DNA of 64,000 bases from Devosia sp. Root635. Lineage in GTDB: Bacteria; Pseudomonadota; Alphaproteobacteria; Rhizobiales; Devosiaceae. The notes below the pieces were generated by a model. The model did not search any database and was not told where the DNA came from. It saw only the letters and a list, made by a program, of their open reading frames with translations. The stretch spans positions 186,001 to 250,000 of the forward strand of contig NZ_LMGZ01000019.1 of the NCBI RefSeq assembly GCF_001427605.1, read 5' to 3'. Below are positions 26,754 through 35,611 of the stretch, one piece after another (within the stretch, counting starts at the first letter, position 1; each line of letters opens with the position of its first letter). A program made the position numbers and the translations under genes.

Positions 26754-27871
26754 CAGTCCCTCCTGAAGATAATCGAAGAGGCGATATTGGCGGCGCAGGC
26801 ATACTGGATGGCCCGCGCGCCCTCGATCTGGCGATCGCCGCATTCCCCACGCGCCTGGCGCACGGCTTCGGCGATGAGGGCCCAGCCCTGCATGTAGCTT
26901 TCCGACAGATGCCCGCCATTGGTATTGGCCGGCAGCCGGCCCTTGCCCAGTTCGAGAATGCCGTCCTTGATGAAATTGCCGCTTTCGCCCTGCGGGCAGA
27001 AGCCGAGACCTTCGAGCGTGAACAGCACGGTGGGCGTGAAATTGTCGTAGATCATCAACCCGTCGATCTCGTCGCGGCCGATGCCGGCGCGGTCGTAAAC
27101 TTCGCCCGCCACCTCCTGCAAAGCGGGATACCAGAAGTCGTCGCGCGGGGTTGCCTGGTCGAAAACGTCCCGCTGAGCATAGCCGGAGACATAGACCGGG
27201 GGCTTGCGCAGGTCCTTGGCGCGTTCCGGCGTGGTGACGATCCAGGCCACACCGCCATCGTTGATGAGGCAATAGTCGAGCAGGCGCAGCGGCTCACAGA
27301 TCGGCCGGGCCTGGCGATAGTCTTCCAGCGTGAAGGGCGTGCGCATCACCGCGTCGGCATTCATGCTGGCATGCTGGCGGAACGTGCTGGCCACGCGACC
27401 AAGATCGTCGGTTGTGGTGCCGAAACGGTCCATGTGCATGCGCCACATCATGGCGTGGGTGGCGCCAGGCGACGTCATGCCCCAGGGGTTCCACTGGCCG
27501 CCTTCCGCGCCACCGTAAAGCATGCGCTTGGAACGGCCGTTATTGCCGTAGACCAGGGCCACGGTTTCGGCGGCGCCCGACGCGACCGCCTGGGCGGCGA
27601 TGGTCAGGGAGACCGAGGCAAAGCGGCCCGCCATATCCGTGGGCAGGCAGAATTGGGGATTGATGCCCACCATCTGGGCGAAGCGTTCATACGAGGGAAT
27701 ACGATTGACGATCAGGCCGTCGATATCCTTGAAGGACAGCCCCGCATCTTCAACTGCCGCAACCAGGGCCTGTGCCCCGAGACCATAGGAGTCGGTTTCG
27801 GGAAAATTGCCATATCGCGTATTGCCGACACCGACCACGCAGACCTTGTCTCGCATGTTCCAGGAACTCAT
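26753..27871 (-). CDS. Thiolase-like protein (SCP-x/Ltp type)
   Basis: 372 residues of the thiolase superfamily: VCVVGVGNTRYG, DIDGLIVNRIPSYE, LLDYCLINDGGVAWIVT and the C-terminal NTNGGHLSESYMQG. The usual nucleophile region (CASG-like) reads AGRFASVSLTIA, so the canonical Cys appears absent. This is as in the Ltp2-type aldolases, which use tyrosines and need an OB-fold partner. It is the first gene of a minus-strand operon of about 8 kb. A LysR-type half dyad lies about 125 bases upstream. Confidence 0.85.
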   Translation of the reverse strand: MSSWNMRDKVCVVGVGNTRYGNFPETDSYGLGAQALVAAVEDAGLSFKDIDGLIVNRIPSYERFAQMVGINPQFCLPTDMAGRFASVSLTIAAQAVASGAAETVALVYGNNGRSKRMLYGGAEGGQWNPWGMTSPGATHAMMWRMHMDRFGTTTDDLGRVASTFRQHASMNADAVMRTPFTLEDYRQARPICEPLRLLDYCLINDGGVAWIVTTPERAKDLRKPPVYVSGYAQRDVFDQATPRDDFWYPALQEVAGEVYDRAGIGRDEIDGLMIYDNFTPTVLFTLEGLGFCPQGESGNFIKDGILELGKGRLPANTNGGHLSESYMQGWALIAEAVRQARGECGDRQIEGARAIQYACAANIASSIIFRRD

Positions 27872-27994
27872 GGAAATAGTGTGTCCTCATCCCCAATTTG
27901 TTTGATTTCGCGCCCACATGGCAGAGGCCGAAGACGCATCGGGAATGTTGCAGGCGGGTCTTTTGGGGTAAAGAAATGAAATGGAGCCCGTGCC

Positions 27995-28012
27995 CCAACA
28001 AAAACTCATGCG
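27995..28012. promoter_or_regulatory. Putative LysR operator, degenerate left arm
   Basis: CCAACAAAAACTCATGCG lies in the 296-base gap between the LysR gene and the thiolase-like operon. The right part AAAACTCATGCG is identical to that of the site at 34372; the left arm is weaker (CCAAC in place of ATGAC). The rest of the gap holds a short GC hairpin at 28065-28082 and no coding potential. Confidence 0.45.
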
Positions 28013-28167
28013 ATCAAAAATAGCTTTTATCTTCAGCCGGTTATTTTGGGCGGCGAGGGCAATACCGGCCCTGGAGGGCCGGCGGGAGATGCGTTGAACT
28101 GGGGTGCGAAGCCGGGCCGATTTGCCTGCGGCGTGGCGAAGAAAGCCGGTCTCCGCGCGGCTGCGCG

Positions 28168-29088
28168 CTAGACGCGGATCAGGAAGGAATCGTCAAGGCC
28201 CTGGCGCTGCGCCTCGACCTCGCTGGCAAGCCATTCGCGGAAGCGGACCAAAGGCTCGAGTCGTGAATAGCGGTGCGGCCAGGTGAGGCAATAGACGCGC
28301 TCGCTCTGCCAGCCATAGGGGAACGGGACAACCAACGCCTTGCGCCTGAGTTCGTCGTCGATGAAATAGTATTGCGCAAGGGCTACACCCAACCCTCGCT
28401 CGGCCGCCGTATAGGCCATGGCCGAAGCCTCGAACCAGAAGCCGCGATCCGGCTCCACGCTATAGGCTCCGGTTCGGCGCAGCCAGGATGGCCAATTGCC
28501 CTTTACCGCCAGCGAATGCAGCAACGTCACCCGCGACAACTGCGACAGGTCGTTCGGATCGGAGAGGTAGGTATCGCGCAATTCGGGCGTGCAGATCGGC
28601 ACCATGCAGACCGGAAAGATCGGCTGGGCATTCTCGAACTGTCCCGGCCCGACCCGCAAAATGGCATGCGCCTGCTGCTGCTCGGCATTGGCCTCGCTGG
28701 TAGCGGCGGTCAATTGTATCTCGATATCGGGGTGCGCCTCCCGGAAGCGCTTGAGGCGCGGCACCAGCCAGTACATGGCGAAGGTGGTGTAGGCGTGGAT
28801 CAGCAACTGCTGTTCGTTGGACGAACGGGCGGCCCGATCGGTCGCCCAGCCGAGCTGGCGGAACACGCCCGCCAGCTCTCCGGCATATTTCTCGCCCGCC
28901 GGGGTCAGCAGTAAGGTGCGGTGGCCCCGGATGAACAATTGCCGCCCCAACCGATCCTCGAGATGGCGGATATGGCGGCTGACCGCCGACTGGGTCACGC
29001 ACAATTCGTCGGCCGCCTTGGTGAAGCTCAGGTGGCGCGCCGCCACTTCGAAAGCGCGAATAGAGGCAAGCGGGGGCAGATTGGTCAT
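28168..29088 (-). CDS. LysR-family transcriptional regulator, GcvA-like
   Basis: 306 residues. The winged HTH is at about 5-64 (LASIRAFEVAARHLSFTKAADELCVTQSAVSRHIRHLE, described here in parts), with the usual effector-binding domain behind it. GcvA-type regulators bind T-N11-A dyads and respond to a pathway metabolite. It is the last gene of a minus-strand run that begins at the alpha/beta hydrolase (34219) and lies next to the thiolase-like operon. It is the best candidate for the regulator that reads the ATGAC-N5-GTCAT sites of the island. Confidence 0.92.
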   Translation of the reverse strand: MTNLPPLASIRAFEVAARHLSFTKAADELCVTQSAVSRHIRHLEDRLGRQLFIRGHRTLLLTPAGEKYAGELAGVFRQLGWATDRAARSSNEQQLLIHAYTTFAMYWLVPRLKRFREAHPDIEIQLTAATSEANAEQQQAHAILRVGPGQFENAQPIFPVCMVPICTPELRDTYLSDPNDLSQLSRVTLLHSLAVKGNWPSWLRRTGAYSVEPDRGFWFEASAMAYTAAERGLGVALAQYYFIDDELRRKALVVPFPYGWQSERVYCLTWPHRYSRLEPLVRFREWLASEVEAQRQGLDDSFLIRV

Positions 29089-29120
29089 GCGGGCATCTCG
29101 TTTCTACGCCTCGCGGCGGA

Positions 29121-29519
29121 TCACGCCGCGTCGATTTCCTTGAAAGTCTCGACCGCAATCCGCATGCCGTCGAGCGCTGCCGGCGCGCCGCAATAGATGG
29201 CGGCCTGCAGGATCACTTCCTTCACTTCCTCGCGGGTCAGCCCATTGTTGAGGGCGCCGCGAATATGCAGCCGCAATTCGTGCGGCCGATTGAGTGCCAG
29301 CAGCATGCCCAGATTGAGCAGGCTGCGCGACCGGCGGTCCAGACCCGGACGGCTCCAGACCTCGCCCCAGCACCATTCCGTCACCAGCTTCTGCAAGGGA
29401 GCCGTCATATCATCGGCCGCCGCCACCGATCGGTCAACGTAGGCGCCACCAAGCACCTCCCGGCGGACCTTGAGACCCTTCTGAAACTGTTCGGTGGAGA
29501 ATTCGGGGCGGAGACTCAT
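29121..29519 (-). CDS. Carboxymuconolactone decarboxylase family protein
   Basis: 132 residues of the CMD/AhpD fold, PcaC-like: RREVLGGAYVDRSV, WGEVWSRPGLDRRSRSLLNLGML, and EVKEVILQAAIYCGAPAALDGM. It lacks the CxxC of AhpD peroxidase-type members, so a lactone decarboxylase or unknown role is likelier. The ATG has GAGAGG eight bases upstream; an ATG seven codons earlier is less well placed. It lies between the PrpD-like and LysR genes in the same operon. Confidence 0.88.
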   Translation of the reverse strand: MSLRPEFSTEQFQKGLKVRREVLGGAYVDRSVAAADDMTAPLQKLVTEWCWGEVWSRPGLDRRSRSLLNLGMLLALNRPHELRLHIRGALNNGLTREEVKEVILQAAIYCGAPAALDGMRIAVETFKEIDAA

Positions 29520-29550
29520 GCTGTTGTCCTCTCGTGGCATGGCAGGAAAA

Positions 29551-30888
29551 TTATCGGGGCCGTGCGAGACGCATCAACGCTCCCGCATCGGCTGCGTCAT
29601 CGAGCGACCAGACGGCGTCGATCAGGGGCGAAGGGTCGAGACCGGGGCAACCATGCTGGCAGAGCTGGCGCAGCTTCTCTTCGATCTCGGCATCGGATAG
29701 CGGACGCGAACGGCTGCCGCGCGCCTCGGCAATCTCGACCCGGAATACGCGACCGTCATTCGTCCGGGCGAAGAGGCGCGCCGTTCCGACCGGCAGGGCC
29801 GCATCGTCCGCAAGATGGACCCTGCCGCGCAGGGCGATGACATCTTCGCGGTCCACCCAGGCATCGCTGAACTGGTCGAGTCCCGGCAGGCCATGCAGCA
29901 AGGTGACAGCCACGGCGTGATGGGCGCTGACCTGAGCTTCGCGGCCGGAAAGGGGGACCGGTCGATCGGTGCGCTGCCGCAGCAGCGGATGGGCCACGAC
30001 TTCGATATAGGCCAGGTCCGGCACCGAGGCCCCCAGGCGATCGCGCAATGCCATGGCGGCATCGATCACCGCGTTCAATACGACACCGCAGGGATAGGGC
30101 TTGACCATATTGGCCAGGATTTCCCAGCTTTCACCCAGTCCCTGCATGATGCGGCTGAAGTCGGGAGAAGAGGCGGACACACGGGCAAAGCCGCGCATGC
30201 CGGCGATCGGTTCGTCCGGCCCGGCCAGTCCCTGTTCCGCCAGCAGGGCCGCGAAAAGCCCGCCACGGGCCGCACCCCCCACCCCCACGCTCTTGGCCAT
30301 GGTACCAAGCGTTTCCACGAGGCCCGAAGCCTGTGACGAGGCGCTGCCGAGGGCCCAGACCAGATGCCGCGCATCGAGGTCGAGCAGTTTCCCTGCCGCC
30401 ATGGCGGCGCCGAAAACGCCGCAGGTGGAGGTGATATGCCAGCCGCGCGCATAGTGTTCCGGCGAGATGGCATTGCCGATCCGGCATTCGATTTCGACGC
30501 CGAGGATGAAAGCGTGCAGCAGATCGCGGCCGGAAACCGGCCTCTGTTCCGCCAGCGCGAACAGCACCGGGGCTATCGGCGCCGTGGGATGGATGATCGT
30601 GGGATCATGCGTATCGTCGAAATCGAAGACGTTGCTGGCCGCCGCATTGAGGAAGGCGGCATTGAGCATGTCGAGGCGAAGCTGATGGCCGATGACGCCC
30701 GCTTCCGCCGGCCCCGAGAACCGCGACAGCACCTGCTGCAGATGCTGTATGGCGATGTCGCGGCTGCCGCCCAGCGCCGTACCGAAATAGCTGAGCAGAG
30801 CGCGCTTCGCCTCGTGCCGCACAGGCGCGGGGATATCCTCCCAGCGCGAGGCGGCGACGAAGTCGGTCAGGGCGGCGCTGACCGTCAC
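29551..30888 (-). CDS. MmgE/PrpD family protein (2)
   Basis: About 445 residues with the family pattern: LSYFGTALGGSRD, AAASNVFDFDDTHDPTIIHP (the conserved Asp pair), GWHITSTCGVFGAAMAAGKLL and MVKPYPCGVVLNAVID. It starts at a GTG overlapping the stop of the dehydrogenase gene upstream by four bases, which also agrees with the family N-terminus. Members dehydrate or decarboxylate citrate-like acids. It is more distant from the other two copies than they would be if recently duplicated, judged only by eye. Confidence 0.9.
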   Translation of the reverse strand: MTVSAALTDFVAASRWEDIPAPVRHEAKRALLSYFGTALGGSRDIAIQHLQQVLSRFSGPAEAGVIGHQLRLDMLNAAFLNAAASNVFDFDDTHDPTIIHPTAPIAPVLFALAEQRPVSGRDLLHAFILGVEIECRIGNAISPEHYARGWHITSTCGVFGAAMAAGKLLDLDARHLVWALGSASSQASGLVETLGTMAKSVGVGGAARGGLFAALLAEQGLAGPDEPIAGMRGFARVSASSPDFSRIMQGLGESWEILANMVKPYPCGVVLNAVIDAAMALRDRLGASVPDLAYIEVVAHPLLRQRTDRPVPLSGREAQVSAHHAVAVTLLHGLPGLDQFSDAWVDREDVIALRGRVHLADDAALPVGTARLFARTNDGRVFRVEIAEARGSRSRPLSDAEIEEKLRQLCQHGCPGLDPSPLIDAVWSLDDAADAGALMRLARPR

Positions 30889-31805
30889 TGCTTCGATCTC
30901 GCGCCAGCCACTTCGACATCGGCCCATTCTTCCAGCGGCTTGATGATCGTGGTCATATCGGCTTCGGCGCCATTCCTGGCCTTGGCCAGGGTCAGTAGCT
31001 GGTTGACCGCGCTGCCGATCATCATCGGCACGCCGAGCGATTGGGCCGCATCGAGGCACAGCTTGGTATCCTTGGCCGAAAGCCCCAGGGCAAAGCCGAA
31101 ATCGAAACTGCGCGACAGGACGAAGTTGGGCAGCTTGTCCACGGTGGCACTGTTGCGGGCGCTGCCCATGTTGAAGACTTCGATCATCACATCGGGGTCG
31201 AGACCCGCCCGCCGCCCCAGGACCAGCGCCTCCGAGGAAATTGCCAGGGCGGTCAGCGAGACGAGATTGTTGATGACTTTCATCATCTGCGCCTCGCCCG
31301 GCTTGGAACCGATATAGACGGGACGGCCGATGACCTGCAGCAGCGGCAGCAGAAGGTCGAAATCCTGCCTCTTGCCGGCAACCATCAGCGCCAAGGTGCC
31401 CTTGTTCGCCCCGGCGACCCCGCCGCTGACTGGGCAGTCGATGGTCGCGATGCCCGCTGCGGCGAGTTTTTCAGCCAGATTGGCCTCGGATTCCGGCCCC
31501 ACAGTGGAGAGGTCCACCACGCGCCGGAGCGTGTTGCCCTGTACAAGACCGGATTCGCCCAGGGCTACGGCGAGCACGATCTGCGGCGTGGGCAGCGACA
31601 GCAGCACTGTCTCGGCCCTGTTGGCGACATCAAGCGGGGACGAGGCGATCTCCGCGCCGTGCCCGGCGAGCTTTTGCAGCGCTTCAGTGTTGGGATCATA
31701 GGCGATGATCGGATAGCCGGCTTCGAGCAGGCGCCGGGCCATGGGAAAGCCCATATTGCCGATGCCGACGAAACCGATCACCGGATGTTGTGCCGGCCCG
31801 CTCAT
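30885..31805 (-). CDS. NAD(P)-dependent beta-hydroxyacid dehydrogenase (3-hydroxyisobutyrate dehydrogenase family)
   Basis: 306 residues. The Rossmann motif GFVGIGNMGFPMARRLLEAG opens the protein. The substrate loop DCPVSGGVAGANKGTLALMV and the catalytic Lys in GEAQMMKVINNLVS are present. Enzymes of this family oxidise 3-hydroxyisobutyrate, tartronate semialdehyde or similar acids. It overlaps the aldehyde dehydrogenase gene upstream and the PrpD-like gene downstream, so alcohol-to-aldehyde-to-acid steps may be linked. Confidence 0.92.
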   Translation of the reverse strand: MSGPAQHPVIGFVGIGNMGFPMARRLLEAGYPIIAYDPNTEALQKLAGHGAEIASSPLDVANRAETVLLSLPTPQIVLAVALGESGLVQGNTLRRVVDLSTVGPESEANLAEKLAAAGIATIDCPVSGGVAGANKGTLALMVAGKRQDFDLLLPLLQVIGRPVYIGSKPGEAQMMKVINNLVSLTALAISSEALVLGRRAGLDPDVMIEVFNMGSARNSATVDKLPNFVLSRSFDFGFALGLSAKDTKLCLDAAQSLGVPMMIGSAVNQLLTLAKARNGAEADMTTIIKPLEEWADVEVAGARSKQ

Positions 31806-33280
31806 TCTGCGAATTCCATCAGCACGGTTTTCAGGCGCATATTGGCTTCGACGGCCTGGCGGCCCAGATCCTTGCCGAAGCCGGACTGCTTGTAGCCGCC
31901 GGTCGGCAGGATGAAGTCCTTGGTGCGCCCGTAGCGGTTGATCCAGACCGTGCCCGTTTCCAGCGCCCGCATGGCGCGCATGGCGCGGCCGAGATCGGCC
32001 GTGTAGATGCCGGCGGCCAGGCCGTAGATGGAGTCATCGGCCATGGCGATGCCCTCCTCCTCGTCATCGAAGTGCTGGACGGTGACCACCGGTCCGAAGA
32101 TTTCCTCACGCACCGCTGGCATGTCCGATTTCACATTCACCAGAATGGTCGGCTCGTAGAAATTGCCGTCCTGAATATGCTCGATGCGATGGCCGCCTAT
32201 GGCCGCCTCGGCGCCGGCATCGAGCGCCGAACGCACCTTGGCGTCGATCTGGTCGAGCTGCCGCGCCGAGATGATGGGCGAGAAGGTCGTATCGCCCTTC
32301 CAGGTTGCACCGGGGCGGATGGCCTTGGCGATCGTGCCGACGCGATCGATCAGTTCGGCTTCGATATTGCGCTGGACGATCAGGCGTGTGCCGGTGACGC
32401 AGATTTGCCCGGCATTGCCCAGCATGGAGCGGGCGATGGACTGCGCGACCTTGTCGAGATTGGCGGCATCGCCGAAGACCAGTTGCGGGCTCTTGCCGCC
32501 CAATTCCAGTGTCACCGGCTTGGTGCCGCTTTCTGCCGACGCCGTCATCACGGCGGCGCCCGAGCGGCCAGAGCCGGTGAAGGTGATCTTGCCGACCAGC
32601 GGGTGCCGGCATAGGGCATCGCCGGTCACCGGGCCATTGCCCTGCACGATATTGAAGATGCCGGGCGGCATGCCGGCTTCGATGGCAAGCTCGGCCATGC
32701 GCATGACCGAAAATGGCGTCATTTCCGAGGGCTTGAGCACGACGGCATTGCCGGCCGCAAGGGCGGGGCCAACCTTCCAGGACACCGTCACCAGCGGCAC
32801 GTTCCACGGCGCAATCGCGGCGATGACGCCATAGGGCTCGGCGATGATGAGGCCGAGATGGTCGGGGCGGGTCGCTACCACATCACCGCCCAGCTTGTCG
32901 GCGAATTCGGCGAAGAAGCGGATAGCTTCGGCCGTAAACGGAACGTCCCAGCCGATGGCTTCGGAAATTGGCCGCGTCGAACCGACCGCTTCCAGCCGGG
33001 CGAGTTCCTCCTTGTTCGCTTCGATGAGATCGGCCCATCGGTACATGACCTTGGCGCGATCGCGCGGCGCGATCCGCGCCCATGCGGCCGTGCGGTAGGC
33101 GCGGTGGGCGCTGGTGACCGCGCGATCGACATCCTCGGCGCTGCCCAGGGGGATATCGGCATAGGGCTCGCTGTCGGAGGGCCGAATGACCTGCATGCGG
33201 TCGGCGCCCGCGCCAACGACCTTGCCGTCGATGAAATGGCCTGACTTGGGGACAATCAGGTTGGGGTCAAAATCATGCAT
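31802..33280 (-). CDS. Aldehyde dehydrogenase family protein
   Basis: About 492 residues. APWNVPLVTVSWKVGPALAAGNAVVLKPSE, FTGSGRSGAAV, VTLELGGKSPQLVF (catalytic Glu) and GNAGQICVTGTRL (catalytic Cys) are all intact. It oxidises an aldehyde to an acid with NAD(P)+; the substrate is unknown. The ATG at 33280 has GGAAG at good spacing; a GTG two codons earlier is less likely. It is coupled to the beta-hydroxyacid dehydrogenase gene by an ATGA overlap. Confidence 0.93.
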   Translation of the reverse strand: MHDFDPNLIVPKSGHFIDGKVVGAGADRMQVIRPSDSEPYADIPLGSAEDVDRAVTSAHRAYRTAAWARIAPRDRAKVMYRWADLIEANKEELARLEAVGSTRPISEAIGWDVPFTAEAIRFFAEFADKLGGDVVATRPDHLGLIIAEPYGVIAAIAPWNVPLVTVSWKVGPALAAGNAVVLKPSEMTPFSVMRMAELAIEAGMPPGIFNIVQGNGPVTGDALCRHPLVGKITFTGSGRSGAAVMTASAESGTKPVTLELGGKSPQLVFGDAANLDKVAQSIARSMLGNAGQICVTGTRLIVQRNIEAELIDRVGTIAKAIRPGATWKGDTTFSPIISARQLDQIDAKVRSALDAGAEAAIGGHRIEHIQDGNFYEPTILVNVKSDMPAVREEIFGPVVTVQHFDDEEEGIAMADDSIYGLAAGIYTADLGRAMRAMRALETGTVWINRYGRTKDFILPTGGYKQSGFGKDLGRQAVEANMRLKTVLMEFAE

Positions 33281-33328
33281 GATCACGCTTCCATGAAATG
33301 AGCGGCCGACGCTTGCGCCAAGCCGGTG

Positions 33329-34219
33329 TTACGAGAGCGGCGCCGCGGCATGCTGCCGCCCGTCGGGTTGGGACCAGGTTGGCGCCAGCATATGCGCCAG
33401 TGTCTCGTTGAATTCCTCGGCCGCCTCATACTGAACCCAGTGGGCCGCATGCTCGATGACAGCGAAACGGCAATCGGGGTCGCGCGCCCGCAGGATGTCC
33501 ATGCGCTCCTCCAGCACGCCCGGCCAGTTCACGTCGCCGCGCCCCCAGATGGCGCCGAGAGGCACATTGATTTCGGCCAGCGCAGCGGCAGCGGCGCCCC
33601 TGGCGGTGATTTGCCGACTGCGGAGCCGTGTTCGTTCGGCATTGCGCGCCTGGATGGCAACCGTGTCATCGCCAACGTGGCCGGCATCGGCCAGCATGAA
33701 GGCGATCAGATTGTGCCGATGCGCCGCATCCCTGTCGGCAGGCTCGGGCAGACCGCGCCACTTGCGCAGGAGCGGACGAGGCGTCGGAACGCCACCCAGT
33801 GCGGCGCCGGCACCGACCAGCACAAGGCGGTCGAGACGATGCGCCTGCAGCCCCGCCACCAGGCTGCCCACGGTGCTACCGAAGGAAAAGCCGGCCATCT
33901 GCAGCCGTTGTCCAGGCAGGATTTCGTCGAGCCCGCAGCTAAGGGCCGCCGCTATGCCGGCGATTGTGTGCGGTTCGGCCAAATCCGCGGAATCGCCATA
34001 GCCGGGCATGTCGGGCACGATGACCCTGTGGGTGCGGGCGAGCGCTTCGATATTGCGCAGCCAGTGAGTCCAGGAGCCGTGGCCACCATGCAGCAGGACG
34101 AGTGGCGGGCCCCCGCCCCAGGCCCGCCAGGTCATGGTTCCGGCGTCCAGCCTGCTGAGCAGTCGGGAACTGGAGCGATCCAGACGCTCGGCAAGCTGGA
34201 GGGAATTGGCCGCTTGCAT
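33329..34219 (-). CDS. Alpha/beta-fold hydrolase (MhpC-like)
   Basis: 296 residues. The fold is shown by LVLLHGGHGSWTHWLRNIE, VIVPDMPGYGDS, the nucleophile elbow MAGFSFGSTVGS (Ser), and the late Asp/His (IWGRGDVNW, VIEHAAHWVQYE). MhpC-type enzymes hydrolyse C-C bonds of ring-fission products, and others cut esters or lactones. It is the first gene of the minus-strand run leading to the aldehyde dehydrogenase and LysR genes and faces the second binding-protein operon across a 341-base region. Confidence 0.88.
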   Translation of the reverse strand: MQAANSLQLAERLDRSSSRLLSRLDAGTMTWRAWGGGPPLVLLHGGHGSWTHWLRNIEALARTHRVIVPDMPGYGDSADLAEPHTIAGIAAALSCGLDEILPGQRLQMAGFSFGSTVGSLVAGLQAHRLDRLVLVGAGAALGGVPTPRPLLRKWRGLPEPADRDAAHRHNLIAFMLADAGHVGDDTVAIQARNAERTRLRSRQITARGAAAAALAEINVPLGAIWGRGDVNWPGVLEERMDILRARDPDCRFAVIEHAAHWVQYEAAEEFNETLAHMLAPTWSQPDGRQHAAAPLS

Positions 34220-34371
34220 AACGATGTCGAACTCCTCTCCTCACGGCGAGCAATGGCCCACGTTAACCATCTGAATTTATTAGATAAATAAATCCAGGTT
34301 TACCGTTTTACCGCGACAAAGAAGGCACGTGTAGGGACCGGAATGTCAATAAAACTTACCTGGGTCGTGGC

Positions 34372-34386
34372 ATGACTAAAACTCAT
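34372..34386. promoter_or_regulatory. Putative LysR operator, ATGACTAAAACTCAT
   Basis: Dyad with one mismatch between arms, followed by GCGG. The extended form GCATGA-N7-TCATGC is a perfect inverted repeat. T-N11-A spacing as in LysR boxes. It is the distal of two sites in the divergent region. Confidence 0.65.
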
Positions 34387-34427
34387 GCGGTGATGGACAG
34401 CCATTTGCCACGTCGACCAGTCTTGCC

Positions 34428-34442
34428 ATGACTGGAGGTCAT
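34428..34442. promoter_or_regulatory. Putative LysR operator, ATGACTGGAGGTCAT
   Basis: Perfect dyad ATGAC-N5-GTCAT followed by GCG, lying about 120 bases before the binding-protein ATG. With the site at 34372 it would allow cooperative binding of a LysR tetramer. Confidence 0.65.
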
Positions 34443-34560
34443 GCGGGGCCCTCCGCATCATCGCTTGTCGCCCTTCTTTCCCCTTTTGATAGTGCTCGCC
34501 AGTTGGCCGAGGCCACAAGGCAGGCCAACCGACGCATCGAGACCAGGAGGAGGAATTTCG

Positions 34561-35556
34561 ATGACGATAGGCAAGACAGGCAAAATGAGCCTTGCCGGGC
34601 TCCTTATGACAACGGCGCTTTCATTTGGCACGGTGAGTGCCATGGCCCAGGATGACTGGCCCTCACGCGATATCACCGTCATCATGCCCTATGCCGCCGG
34701 CGGCGGCACGGAACCGCTGACCCAGGCCTATATACGCGAGTTGAGCGAAATTCTCGGTGCCAACCTGATCATCGACTATCGCCCCGGCGGGTCGGGATCG
34801 ATCGGCACCGGCATGGCCATTCGCGCCGACGCCGACGGCTATACGCTGGGTGTCATCTCCAACGGTACCGTAGCGATGAGCCCGCTGACCATTCCGGACC
34901 TGCCCTGGGACGGCAACGACGACTACACGGCCATCGTCAAGCTGGCTGAAATGCCGGGCATCCTGGCGGTGCAGGGAAAATCCGATTTTCAGACGCTGGA
35001 AGATTTCGTCGACTATGCCCGTGCCAATGCCGGCAACGTCCATGCGACCACCTCCGGCCAGTTGACCCCATCCGGGCTGACGGTCGAAACGCTCAACGAG
35101 ATGGCAGGCCTCGATATCGTGGCCATTCCCACCTCGGGCGGCGGCGAAGCCATTACCCAGCTCATGGGGGGGCACGTCGATGCCAATTTCGCCTTCGGCC
35201 CGTCGATCCGCGGCCAGGTGGCGTCGGGCGACGTGCGGCCCATCGTGTCCTTCAGCGATACGCCCTATGAATTCTTCCCCGGCGTGCCGATGGCTTCGGA
35301 ATATGGCTACGACATCGATATTGGCGTGAAGTACTACATCATCGCGCCGAAGGATTTGCCGCAGGACATTACCGACAAGCTGGTGGCTGCCTCACAGCAG
35401 GCAGTGGCGAGCGAACGCTTCCAGACGTTCCTGGCGGACGGTGGCTATGTTCCCCCCGAGCCGCTGACCCCCGAAGAGATCATCACCGAGCTGGAAGGCG
35501 AAACCACCTTCTATCGGCAGATGCTCGAGGTTATCGGCCAGGAACCGCTGATCTAG
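34561..35556 (+). CDS. TctC/Bug-family periplasmic substrate-binding protein (2)
   Basis: 331 residues. A signal peptide (cut after about residue 30, ...VSAMA-Q) precedes the mature DDWPSRDITVIMPYAAGGGTEP, and TTSGQLTPSGLTVETLN is the second ligand loop. The ATG is preceded by AGGAGGAGG at good spacing. It is a clear paralogue of the protein encoded at 18793, with very similar ends (VIGQEPLI versus LIGQEPVL). It heads the plus-strand operon with PrpF, PrpD, ETF and CoA-transferase genes. Confidence 0.94.
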   Translation: MTIGKTGKMSLAGLLMTTALSFGTVSAMAQDDWPSRDITVIMPYAAGGGTEPLTQAYIRELSEILGANLIIDYRPGGSGSIGTGMAIRADADGYTLGVISNGTVAMSPLTIPDLPWDGNDDYTAIVKLAEMPGILAVQGKSDFQTLEDFVDYARANAGNVHATTSGQLTPSGLTVETLNEMAGLDIVAIPTSGGGEAITQLMGGHVDANFAFGPSIRGQVASGDVRPIVSFSDTPYEFFPGVPMASEYGYDIDIGVKYYIIAPKDLPQDITDKLVAASQQAVASERFQTFLADGGYVPPEPLTPEEIITELEGETTFYRQMLEVIGQEPLI

Positions 35557-35566
35557 GCCCTCCCTG

Positions 35567-35591
35567 CCGGGCGGTGTGCAGCATCGCCCGG
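35567..35591 (+). terminator. Hairpin after binding-protein gene (attenuator/processing site)
   Basis: CCGGGCG and CGCCCGG form a 7-bp stem with an 11-base loop, 11 bases after the stop codon. There is no T-run, so partial termination or mRNA protection is likelier than full termination. Such hairpins often make binding proteins more abundant than downstream products. Confidence 0.5.
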
Positions 35592-35611
35592 TTCTCAGTC
35601 CCGAGAGATAG

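Larger units (their letters stand above)
34220..34560. promoter_or_regulatory. Divergent control region with two LysR-type dyads
   Basis: This 341-base gap separates the alpha/beta hydrolase operon (minus) from the substrate-binding-protein operon (plus). It contains two of the island's dyads about 56 bases apart, centre to centre, and is relatively A/T-rich near 34270-34350. No coding potential was seen. Both operons are expected to start here. Confidence 0.6.

Noticed and set aside
26633-27979. Open frame of about 450 codons on the plus strand opposite the thiolase-like and OB-fold genes
   Set aside because: Low-complexity, His/Arg/Gly-rich translation with no motif; the minus-strand genes have clear family signatures and coupled starts.
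28065-28082. GC hairpin CCGGCCCT-GG-AGGGCCGG as a terminator of the LysR gene
   Set aside because: Loop too tight for the full stem and no T-run on the minus strand.
29084-29094. GGTCATGCGG at the LysR start as a further operator
   Set aside because: Only one arm matches, and the match coincides with the start codon; such half sites arise by chance from ATGACC starts.
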